A stretch of DNA of 37,431 nucleotides from Psychromonas sp. (GTDB lineage: Bacteria > Pseudomonadota > Gammaproteobacteria > Enterobacterales > Psychromonadaceae): assembly GCA_013619145.1 (NCBI GenBank), contig JABXKR010000134.1:1-37431 (forward strand), given 5' to 3'. Position 1 is the first letter of the stretch; each line of letters opens with the position of its first letter. Shown here piece after piece: positions 16,406 through 22,757 of this stretch. The notes beneath the pieces were generated by a model. It was not told the origin of the DNA. It saw only the letters and a list, made by a program, of their open reading frames with translations, and searched no databases. A program made the position numbers and the translations under genes.

Positions 16406-16937
16406 TATTGTTCCTAGTTAAGTCGGGTTCAGTTTTTATAAAATGCAAAGGATAATGCTGATAATGCGTTAGCTGCGCTTCCATCGTCAAGCTTTGATCT
16501 TTTGGCGTTAACACTTTTCATTTGTGATTTCGCTAAAGTCCTCGAGCAAACAGGAAAAACGAAAACGGAAATATCCTAACCGAACAGCTTGTTATAAGCA
16601 AAATACAGCGCCCTGCTCTCTATTTTTTTGTAATGACAAAAAGCACAACGACAAAACAGCAAAAGGCAGTGGACAGATCTTTTTTACAGTAATAAGGATT
16701 TTCCGTGTTTCCACCGCAAACAGGGAACTTTTCCACCTTTCTACAATAGCTAGATCCTATTGTAAAATACAAACGCTTGATAAAATCAACAAAAGACGTA
16801 AAATTAATCTTTATTGCAAATGTTTGATGGGCGTTTTTCTTGTGGAAACACGGAATTGTTCCGTCTAATAAGATGTTAGTTGCATGATAAGCTAGTCTAG
16901 TTAACTCTTTACTTTATAAACTATAAAAGGAAAATTA
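16406..16937. other. 532-bp spacer before the cassette-like array
   Basis: The only ORF here (16524-16868) is low-complexity and lysine-rich with no family resemblance, so I treat it as non-coding. The spacer contains a 155-bp stretch bounded by perfect 14-bp inverted repeats and a second short palindrome, TACAATAG/CTATTGTA, near 16742-16764. The proximal part should hold the promoter for the 16938 gene. Confidence 0.5.
16701..16855. repeat. 155-bp stretch bounded by perfect 14-bp inverted repeats
   Basis: TTCCGTGTTTCCAC at 16701-16714 is the exact reverse complement of GTGGAAACACGGAA at 16842-16855. The interior is AT-rich and non-coding. It could be a small non-autonomous element or the folded boundary of the neighbouring array. 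Confidence 0.65.
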
Positions 16938-17468
16938 ATGTTTAAATATATTGTGATATTAGCGATCGCATTTGGGGGATATAAAGCTTTTCTATCCCCC
17001 GAAGGGTTTATGAAATCATCATCTAGTGAAGTGTATTCAGATGAATATAAGTTTCAAGTACAGTTCCCTAACAAACCTAAAGAAAAGTCACAAACGGTAG
17101 ATTTACCTGAATTTGGCAAAATTAAGTTAACTACTTATTATGTTCGAAGTCCTGAACTAGCGTGCTCTGTTGGGGTTTCGGATTATTTAGAGCAAACAGA
17201 AGTCTCGGGAGATATCTATGATCAAATAGATGTAGCCAAAAGACATTTGCTAAAAGGCTTTGGAGGTAGCATTAATAAAGAGGAGTTTATTTATAACGGA
17301 AGTGTAAGTGGTTATGAATTCAATATGCGAACAAAAAGCAATAAATTATTACAATCACGCATTTTTACATATGAAAACAATGCATATAACCTTATATGCC
17401 AATACCAAGATACTGATGACTATAGAATAAAAGTGAACGATTTCATGCAATCATTTACTTTTATTTAA
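16938..17468 (+). CDS. Hypothetical membrane-anchored or exported protein
   Basis: This 176-residue protein of unknown function has an N-terminal hydrophobic segment (MFKYIVILAIAFGGYKAFL) that may be a signal or anchor. The rest is a compact domain with KFQVQFPNKPKEKS, TTYYVRS and a closing RIKVNDFMQSFTF. That layout recalls the PsbP/DUF1795-like fold, in which an early FP.P strand and a final SF.F strand pair, but the resemblance is weak. The ATG follows AAAAGGAAAATTA. It is the first gene of the plus-strand array of cassette-like genes, and its AT-rich codon use matches a foreign origin. Confidence 0.7.
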   Translation: MFKYIVILAIAFGGYKAFLSPEGFMKSSSSEVYSDEYKFQVQFPNKPKEKSQTVDLPEFGKIKLTTYYVRSPELACSVGVSDYLEQTEVSGDIYDQIDVAKRHLLKGFGGSINKEEFIYNGSVSGYEFNMRTKSNKLLQSRIFTYENNAYNLICQYQDTDDYRIKVNDFMQSFTFI

Positions 17469-17493
17469 ATAGATTAATAGGTTACAGAGCAAC

Positions 17494-17570
17494 TAATCGG
17501 GTAGCCTGAGATATCTAGCCTCCAGCCCCCACACCACCCTGCATTCGGCTCCACACAGGGCGGTTCATCT
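17494..17570 (-). mobile_element. Probable 3'-end remnant of a group II intron (domains V-VI)
   Basis: Read on the minus strand, GAACCGCCCTGTGTGG...GCAGGGTGGTGTGGGGGC resembles a bacterial group II intron domain V. ACCGCCCT pairs with AGGGTGGT (one G-U) and carries a CGC triad. A following purine-rich segment ends in CTACCCGATTAG, like domain VI and the intron 3' end. The apical part of domain V no longer pairs well, and no reverse-transcriptase ORF is nearby. It lies in the spacer between two cassette-like genes. Confidence 0.5.
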
Positions 17571-17583
17571 ATCGAAATGTCAT

Positions 17584-17616
17584 GATCAAGTATTTAATCT
17601 TGTTAAAGACTTGATC
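17584..17616. repeat. REP-like hairpin, copy 1
   Basis: GATCAAGTATTTAA pairs with TTAAAGACTTGATC (one mismatch). The hairpin is followed by CCCATTAAC, and 16 bp later by the GCGTTAAG core. A related hairpin occurs at 18296-18340 in the next spacer, also followed by CCCATTAAC. Confidence 0.65.
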
Positions 17617-17635
17617 CCATTAACTTTTTTGAGGC

Positions 17636-17642
17636 GTTAAGT
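17636..17642 (+). other. attC-like core site (GTTAAGT) before the 17657 gene
   Basis: GAGGC precedes GTTAAGT, which fits the GTTRRRY consensus of the integron R' box. Its exact reverse complement, ACTTAAC, overlaps the stop codon of the following gene (18236-18242), as expected for the two ends of one cassette. Confidence 0.55.
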
Positions 17643-17656
17643 GTATTAGGAGCATT

Positions 17657-18241
17657 ATGGAACAAAATCAAATTTTTACCCGACCAACATATTTGGAGGT
17701 TTCCAGTCATTTTCTCCATGATGCCATCGACTTCAACATTAGATACAAGTTTTGTATGGAAAGTGATGGACCACTTTTTGGTGAGCCGAAGTCTAGGCGA
17801 GCAAAGTGTTTCATTGACCTGAGAATGGGGATCGAGTCAGATCTAAAGTCACTGATATGCTATCACGACTTCAATAATAGAAAAGGTAAAACGCTAGTAA
17901 AATGGATTGAAAAGTTTCGGCATAATATAGAACGAATGACGAATCGAATTGAGCCATATTTAGCAGCCGAGTTCATGGAAAAGCATAAATCGAACTTACT
18001 AAAGCTAGAAAAACTACCAGTAGATTTAAGGTATCGCTTCGATACATGGGAGTTCAGTGAAAACCAGGAAGCGTTGTACGATGAAACCATAGGTTGCAAT
18101 AGATGGTTAACGGAAATGTATCAAATCTTAGAACAGTTGATAGATTTGGCTAATTGCAATCTAAAACAACACGGTGGCATTGTAACAATGGAGGAAGTAT
18201 TAAAAGAGTTAACTGAGCCAAGGTTCAAAAAACACACTTAA
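17657..18241 (+). CDS. Hypothetical helical cytosolic protein in a cassette-like unit
   Basis: I do not recognise this 194-residue protein. It has no signal peptide or membrane segment and looks mostly helical. A charged middle is visible (KTLVKWIEKFRHNIERMTNRIEPYLAAEFMEKHKSN), followed by WEFSENQEALYDET and a C-terminal helical part, WLTEMYQILEQLIDLANCNLKQHGG. The ATG follows TTAGGAGCATT. The unit runs from GTTAAGT (17636) to ACTTAAC (18236), which are exact reverse complements, with the stop codon inside the second motif. This is the clearest cassette boundary pair in the window. The function is unknown. Confidence 0.7.
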   Translation: MEQNQIFTRPTYLEVSSHFLHDAIDFNIRYKFCMESDGPLFGEPKSRRAKCFIDLRMGIESDLKSLICYHDFNNRKGKTLVKWIEKFRHNIERMTNRIEPYLAAEFMEKHKSNLLKLEKLPVDLRYRFDTWEFSENQEALYDETIGCNRWLTEMYQILEQLIDLANCNLKQHGGIVTMEEVLKELTEPRFKKHT

Positions 18242-18271
18242 CTAATAAGGATAGGTCGTAAGGATGTCAGC

Positions 18272-18301
18272 GAAATGTCAGGGTCAGAAATGTCAGGGTC
18301 A
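18272..18301 (+). repeat. 15-bp perfect tandem duplication
   Basis: GAAATGTCAGGGTCA occurs twice head to tail, immediately abutting the hairpin repeat that starts at 18296. Confidence 0.85.
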
Positions 18302-18340
18302 AGTCTTTAATCTTGATATCAATATTAAAGATTTGACCCC
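18296..18340. repeat. REP-like hairpin, copy 2
   Basis: GGGTCAAGTCTTTAAT pairs with ATTAAAGATTTGACCC (one G-T) around a short palindromic loop. It is related in sequence and position to the hairpin at 17584-17616. Hairpins of this kind are mobilised by IS200-like Y1/REP transposases in other genomes, and none is present here. Confidence 0.75.
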
Positions 18341-18421
18341 ATTAACTGCTCGCCGGTGAGAAAGGCGTTATATTTTTTGACAATAGTCAGTACAAATCGA
18401 AAATAAAAAGGAGGATTAAGG

Positions 18422-19072
18422 GTGGAGATTAGTCTTTTCGGAATGTTTGTGACGGTAGCTGTAGCGCATTTCCTTGCACTTATCAGTCCCGGACCTGATT
18501 TTATACTTGTGGTAAAAAGTGCAATTAAAAATGGAAGTAAAAAATCCATTAGTGTGGCGGCTGGCATCGCTAGTGCTAATGCAGTGTACATTAGTTTGTG
18601 TTTAATTGGTGTTGGTTCCATTCTTGCGAGTTCTTTGATGGTTATGGTCGTTCTTAAAGTGGCTGGCGGTCTTTTTCTTATTTATTTGGCAATAATGGCT
18701 TTACGAGCAAAGAAAAGCAGTTACAAGGATTTGGCTTTAAGCAAGACAGATAGCCTTTATGTAGAAACAACCTTCACACGCGAATACCTGACGGGATTTA
18801 TGTCAGGTATTTTGAACCCGAAAAACCTACTATTTTACATGAGTTTATTTACGGTTGTTTTAACGAAGGATGTTAACTTTACCTTCAAAGTGGTGCTTGG
18901 TGTTTGGATGACATTGGTCGTATTCTTATGGGATTTATCGATTATTTATCTTTTATCAACAAGCAAGGTACAACGTAAGTTCTCCAAAATAGCGTATTAC
19001 TTAGACAAGTTTACTGGTGCTGTTTTAGGCATAATTGGTTTCACAATAGTGAAGTCTGCGCTTACGAAATAG
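18422..19072 (+). CDS. LysE/RhtB family exporter 1
   Basis: This 216-residue inner-membrane protein of the LysE/RhtB amino-acid exporter superfamily has six hydrophobic segments. The N-terminal signature is FLALISPGPDFILVVKSAIKNGSKKSISVAAGIASAN. Later landmarks are GGLFLIYLAIMALR and GFMSGILNPKNLLFYMSLFT. The family exports amino acids or related metabolites (homoserine, threonine, lysine), but the substrate cannot be read. The start is GTG with AAGGAGG seven bases upstream. It is the first of three consecutive members of the family. Confidence 0.9.
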   Translation: MEISLFGMFVTVAVAHFLALISPGPDFILVVKSAIKNGSKKSISVAAGIASANAVYISLCLIGVGSILASSLMVMVVLKVAGGLFLIYLAIMALRAKKSSYKDLALSKTDSLYVETTFTREYLTGFMSGILNPKNLLFYMSLFTVVLTKDVNFTFKVVLGVWMTLVVFLWDLSIIYLLSTSKVQRKFSKIAYYLDKFTGAVLGIIGFTIVKSALTK

Positions 19073-19170
19073 GATGGTGGAACAAACTATAAGTTGCTGC
19101 ACTGGACTGTTTACGGCTGTCACGGTTTTTGTGGGTAACATCAATTTACTTATGAAAGGGTAATTATCTT

Positions 19171-19809
19171 TTGAATTTTGAAACTTGGTTATTATTTTTT
19201 GTAGCTTATTTAACAATTACTTTATCTCCTGGCCCAAATGTTTTGCTGGTGATAAAAAATGCGGTTAAGTATGGTTATAAAGCAGCAAGCGTTACTATTC
19301 TGTTAAATCTCATCTGTCAGCTTATGATCATTACATTAGTTGCTTATGGCGCTGGTGCATTATTAGAAAAGTCCCCTATATTGTTTTTCGCTTTAAAGTT
19401 AACAGGCGGGGCTTACTTGATTTATCTTGGTATAACAGGCCTTCTTACAAAAGTGGGATCTAGCCATACAGAGAAAATAGAAGAGATATCTCCAATACAA
19501 TTTTCTTATTATAAAGTGTGCAAAGAAGCTTTTTTAGTTTCAGCAAGTAATCCTAAAACGATAATTTTTCTTTCAGCTTTTTTACCGCAATTTATAGCAA
19601 CTGACGCATCTATTGGTTGGCAATTTACAATAATGTTTTTGACAATTTGTTTTATTGTCATGTCTGTGCATTTAGTTTATTCGTATATCGCGAAAAATAT
19701 AAATAAGAAATGGTCAGGCTTAAAAGCACAACCTATTTTTTCTAAAATAACAAACAGTGCATTTTTAGCCTTTGGTTGTGGTGTGCTATTAAGTAGTCGT
19801 ACAACGTAA
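19171..19809 (+). CDS. LysE/RhtB family exporter 2
   Basis: This 212-residue protein begins at TTG with LLFFVAYLTITLSPGPNVLLVIKNAVKYGYKAAS, the LysE/RhtB signature, followed by GGAYLIYLGITGLL and SASNPKTIIFLSAFLPQF. Six membrane segments are apparent. It is clearly diverged from its two neighbours, so the three are not recent tandem duplicates. The upstream 98-bp spacer shows no clean attC core. The downstream spacer contains the best attC-like site of the array. The substrate is unknown. Confidence 0.9.
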   Translation: MNFETWLLFFVAYLTITLSPGPNVLLVIKNAVKYGYKAASVTILLNLICQLMIITLVAYGAGALLEKSPILFFALKLTGGAYLIYLGITGLLTKVGSSHTEKIEEISPIQFSYYKVCKEAFLVSASNPKTIIFLSAFLPQFIATDASIGWQFTIMFLTICFIVMSVHLVYSYIAKNINKKWSGLKAQPIFSKITNSAFLAFGCGVLLSSRTT

Positions 19810-19818
19810 ATATAAGCA

Positions 19819-19903
19819 AATTAACAGGACTGAAACAGCGGGCTATTTTCGCTACGCACAAGTTTAGCCCACAATTTTCAGCCCGTTAATTTGGGCGTTA
19901 CTT
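19819..19903 (+). other. attC-like recombination site after LysE 2 (best example)
   Basis: The site runs from AATTAAC to GTTACTT over 85 bp. An internal stem pairs CTGAAA and GGGCTA with TAGCCC and TTTCAG. The right end GCCCGTTAATTTGGGCGTTA strongly resembles the right end of Vibrio VCR/attC repeats (GCCC..TTA..GGGCGTTA). Confidence 0.65.
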
Positions 19904-19931
19904 TTTGAATTTAACGAAATAAGGATTATTC

Positions 19932-20567
19932 GTGTCTGATTTTAGTTTTTGGTTATTATTTTTTTCCACTGCATTAGCTTTGAATATCGCTCCTGGGCCT
20001 GATCTTTTATATATATTGACCAAGACAATAGCGAATGGGAAAAAAGTAGGTATCGCATCTTCTCTGGGAGTATGTACAGGGGCGCTTTTTCATGTGGCAG
20101 CAGCTGCTGTTGGTTTATCTGCTATTTTGGTTTCATCCGCATTTTTGTTTTCAATAGTGAAATTTTTAGGGGCTGGTTACCTAATCTATTTAGCCTACCA
20201 GTCATTTCGTTCTGCTGGTACTAGTTTAAATATCAAGTCAGAGGAGCAGCCTAAAGAATCCGCATGGACAGCTTTTAAGCAGGGTGTACTTGTTGATATT
20301 TTAAATCCTAAAGTGGCTATCTTTTTCATGGCATTTTTACCCCAGTTTATTCGCGATGGCTATGGCTCTGTTCCCATTCAGCTACTTTATTTAGGTTTGT
20401 TAGTTATTGCGGTCGCTGTTGTAGTTGAAGTTATTTATGTATTAGTCGCATCAAAACTGACAGAAAAAGTAAGAAGCAGCAAGACTGCCAGTGTATGGAT
20501 CGATCGTGTTGTCGGAACGATTTTTACTGGATTAGGGTTGAAACTGGCAATAAGTTCGAGCATATAA
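19932..20567 (+). CDS. LysE/RhtB family exporter 3
   Basis: This 211-residue LysE/RhtB protein starts at GTG, with AAGGA upstream. The signature ALNIAPGPDLLYILTKTIANGKKVGIASSLGVCTGALFH is followed by GAGYLIYLAYQSFR and VDILNPKVAIFFMAFLPQF. Six membrane segments are predicted by eye. The stop codon TAA lies inside the motif ATATAAC, which begins the next spacer. Having three adjacent exporters of one superfamily is unusual for a chromosome but fits a cassette collection. Confidence 0.9.
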   Translation: MSDFSFWLLFFSTALALNIAPGPDLLYILTKTIANGKKVGIASSLGVCTGALFHVAAAAVGLSAILVSSAFLFSIVKFLGAGYLIYLAYQSFRSAGTSLNIKSEEQPKESAWTAFKQGVLVDILNPKVAIFFMAFLPQFIRDGYGSVPIQLLYLGLLVIAVAVVVEVIYVLVASKLTEKVRSSKTASVWIDRVVGTIFTGLGLKLAISSSI

Positions 20568-20656
20568 CCTAGTGTCTTAAAAGCGCTTAAAATGCGATAT
20601 CAAAGCGCTATTTTTTCTAATATTTGCTGTGAGATAATTCTACAGCCTCGTTATAT
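20562..20656 (+). other. attC-like site after LysE 3
   Basis: ATATAAC (overlapping the gene's stop codon) and GTTATAT are perfect reverse complements bounding 95 bp. Inside, AGCGCTT pairs with AAGCGCT. Confidence 0.55.
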
Positions 20657-20670
20657 TTCAAGGAGAGTGT

Positions 20671-21135
20671 GTGCACTTTATTTCAGCCACTGAGGCTCAC
20701 TATAAGGGAATTTTAAATTTAGTTCCTTCTCGTGAAGAGTTATATCTTGTTTATCCAAGCGGTACTTTCCCTTTGGATAATTCTCAGTTACAACAACTTG
20801 CAAAAACACGCAGTGATTTAACCGTCGCTATTGATGGTGAGCATGTCGTGGCTTTTGCTAACCTGTATCAGGTTAATCAAAGCTGCTCAGCCTTTATCGG
20901 GAATGTTGTGGTTGCCAATTCACACAGAGGACAGGGAATAGGTAAAGCTTTAACATTACACATGGCTGAAGTATGCCAAGTAAAATATGAAGCAACTCCC
21001 CATTTATCTGTGTTCAACTTTAATACTAAAGCTTTGTTAATGTATACAGGATTAGGCTTTAAGCCATATGCAATTGAGCAACGTGAAAACTTAACAAAAG
21101 AACCTGTCGCGCTTGTACATATGAGCCTGCGTTAG
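20671..21135 (+). CDS. GNAT family N-acetyltransferase
   Basis: This 154-residue acetyltransferase has the acetyl-CoA-binding motif A visible as NVVVANSHRGQGIGKALTLHM (about 78-98) and the following strand HLSVFNFNTKALLMYTGLGFKPY. These are standard GNAT landmarks. The acceptor substrate is unknown. The start is GTG, with AAGGAG upstream. The leader AAGGAGAGTGT recurs exactly before the next gene (21181-21191). GNAT genes are common integron cassettes. Confidence 0.88.
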   Translation: MHFISATEAHYKGILNLVPSREELYLVYPSGTFPLDNSQLQQLAKTRSDLTVAIDGEHVVAFANLYQVNQSCSAFIGNVVVANSHRGQGIGKALTLHMAEVCQVKYEATPHLSVFNFNTKALLMYTGLGFKPYAIEQRENLTKEPVALVHMSLR

Positions 21136-21182
21136 AACATTACAAATCAAGCGAGGCATTACGGCTGTTTGCGGCGTTATAA
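21132..21182 (+). other. Short attC-like site after the GNAT gene
   Basis: TTAGAAC (overlapping the stop codon) and GTTATAA are complementary at six of seven positions and bound 51 bp. The right end is GCGGCGTTATAA. The next gene's ribosome binding site begins immediately. Confidence 0.5.
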
Positions 21183-21192
21183 GGAGAGTGTG

Positions 21193-21942
21193 TTGGAAAA
21201 ATTTGCTGTACTGTCAGATATTCATAGCAACGTATTTGCTCTTAAAGCTGTTGTTGATGATGCGAAATCAAAAGGTGTGACAACTTTTATTAATCTTGGT
21301 GATATTTTATATGGACCGATTGCTCCAAGAGAAACATATGATTATTTGCTTTCTCTGGATGCAATAACGATTTCGGGCAATCAGGACCGACAAATTTATG
21401 AGGCCACAGAAGCTGATATTATTTCTAATCCAACCATGCAGTTTATCTTGAATGATTTGGGTAAATCACCCTTGTTATGGATGCAGCAGTTACCTTTCGA
21501 TTTACAGATTAACGCTGATATTTATGCGTGCCATGGCACCCCGAGCGATGATCTTGTATATCTATTAGAGGAGATCAGTTCAGGTCGTGCCGAACTGCGA
21601 TCTGATAGTGAAATAATTGAGTTATTAAATGGCGTATCTTCACCGGTAATTATTTGCGGGCACACTCACACGCCAAGATGTGTTGAGTTATCAACGGGTC
21701 AAATAGTTATTAATCCTGGGAGCGTCGGCCTTCAAGCTTATAGCGACGATCAACCTAGCGTGCATTCTATGCAAAATCATTCATCAAAAGCATCCTATGT
21801 AACCTTGCAGAAAAAAGCAGATAAACAGTGGGAGATAGTGTTTCACAAAGTTGATTATGATCTACAAAGTGCAATAAATGCCGCCAAATCACAAGGTCGT
21901 GATGATTGGGTGCATTTCCTGTCCACAGGCAGGTGCTTATAA
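21193..21942 (+). CDS. Metallophosphoesterase (YfcE/MJ0936-like)
   Basis: This calcineurin-like phosphoesterase of about 249 residues has all metal-binding motifs in order: LSDIHSN, NLGDILYGP, SGNQDRQ (in place of the usual GNHD), CHGTP, and ICGHTHTPR with INPGSVG. It likely hydrolyses phosphodiesters or phosphomonoesters, with the substrate unknown. I start it at TTG 21193, six bases after GGAG. The ORF-track start at 21169 falls inside the attC-like site. Its unit begins with GTTATAA (21176) and ends with TTATAAC (21937), exact reverse complements, and the second overlaps the TAA stop. Confidence 0.88.
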   Translation: MEKFAVLSDIHSNVFALKAVVDDAKSKGVTTFINLGDILYGPIAPRETYDYLLSLDAITISGNQDRQIYEATEADIISNPTMQFILNDLGKSPLLWMQQLPFDLQINADIYACHGTPSDDLVYLLEEISSGRAELRSDSEIIELLNGVSSPVIICGHTHTPRCVELSTGQIVINPGSVGLQAYSDDQPSVHSMQNHSSKASYVTLQKKADKQWEIVFHKVDYDLQSAINAAKSQGRDDWVHFLSTGRCL

Positions 21943-21968
21943 CAACGCAAGCAATCGGCGTGTAAAAT
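21937..21968 (+). other. Partial attC-like left end after the phosphoesterase
   Basis: TTATAAC overlaps the stop codon and is followed by AACGCAAGCAATCGGCG. The matching GTTA right half is not found. A tandem repeat takes its place. Confidence 0.4.
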
Positions 21969-21974
21969 TGCACA

Positions 21975-22004
21975 AAAGGTAAATAAAGGTAAATAAAGGT
22001 AAAT
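21975..22004 (+). repeat. Three tandem copies of a 10-bp unit carrying the ribosome binding site
   Basis: AAAGGTAAAT is repeated three times exactly, ending one base before ATG 22006. The last copy supplies AAAGG at a normal distance from the start. Confidence 0.9.
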
Positions 22005-22005
22005 C

Positions 22006-22623
22006 ATGCACCGAATCATAGTTTCAGATATTTTTGGAAAAACAAAATCATTAGAGAAAATATCAGATTCACTATCTGGAACTGTAGAAATTTTTGATCC
22101 CTACGATTCTGTATCAATGAATTTCAAGACAGAGCAGGAAGCCTATGCACACTTTAGTTCTGAAGTTGGCTTGGAAAAATACACAGAGAAGCTTAAAGAA
22201 TATTTGTTGAATCTTAAAAAACCGGTATCTTTGCTTGGGTTTAGTGTCGGAGCTTCAGCAATATGGAAACTATCAGCAGAGCAAGAGATCGTTAATGTTT
22301 TGGGCTCAGTATGCTTCTACAGTTCTCAAATCCGACACTACAGAGAGATAGTGCCACAATTTCCGGTTCAACTTGTCTTCCCAAGTGATGAAAATAGCTT
22401 CTCGATAACTGAGCTGATAGAACAACTTAAAAAAAATAAGCGAGTAAAAATTCACCAAGCGCCATACCTTCATGGATTTATGAATTTTCATTCTCCAAAC
22501 TTTACCCCTTATGCATACGCCCTATACTTAAGGGCTTTGTGCAATGTGCCATGTAACACCTGTATCCAAATGAGCGAATTCTTCAGAATAAGCGACTTCA
22601 GCAAACGCTTTGTGAGCGGCTAA
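22006..22623 (+). CDS. Alpha/beta-hydrolase-like protein (dienelactone-hydrolase-like)
   Basis: This 205-residue protein has a nucleophile elbow GFSVGAS (S80), a strand ending VFPSDEN (possible acid D128 or E129) and YLHGFMNFHSP (H156). That order is as in small dienelactone-hydrolase-like enzymes. The N terminus MHRIIVSDIFGKTKSL reads as the first strand. The family call is by motif order only, and the substrate is unknown. The stop codon TAA lies in GGCTAAC, the start of the next palindromic spacer. The last 30 residues look unrelated to the fold and may be an altered tail. Confidence 0.65.
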   Translation: MHRIIVSDIFGKTKSLEKISDSLSGTVEIFDPYDSVSMNFKTEQEAYAHFSSEVGLEKYTEKLKEYLLNLKKPVSLLGFSVGASAIWKLSAEQEIVNVLGSVCFYSSQIRHYREIVPQFPVQLVFPSDENSFSITELIEQLKKNKRVKIHQAPYLHGFMNFHSPNFTPYAYALYLRALCNVPCNTCIQMSEFFRISDFSKRFVSG

Positions 22624-22662
22624 CTCACTAATTGGAGGCTAGCAGCAAGTGGCGAGTTATTA
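22618..22662 (+). other. Short attC-like site after the 22006 gene
   Basis: GGCTAAC overlaps the stop codon and GTTATTA ends the site. TAACTC and GAGTTA are perfect inverted repeats, and the right end reads GTGGCGAGTTATTA. Confidence 0.4.
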
Positions 22663-22757
22663 TGTCTATAGCTAGCAAGCGTATAGATCCAAATGAGTTT
22701 CGTGAAAATGGTTGATTTAGCGTAGTATGTCGGTAATTGAATATACTGAAGTTATCT

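Larger units (their letters stand above)
18236..18373 (+). other. Composite attC-like site interrupted by a hairpin repeat
   Basis: It starts with ACTTAAC (18236-18242) and ends with GGCGTTATAT (core GTTATAT 18367-18373). Its middle is occupied by a 15-bp tandem duplication and the hairpin at 18296-18340, so the original site appears to have been invaded. Confidence 0.45.

Noticed and set aside
16524-16868. ORF of 114 aa in the spacer before the array
   Set aside because: Low-complexity Lys/Asn/Arg composition, no ribosome binding site, no family resemblance, and it runs across the inverted-repeat structure.
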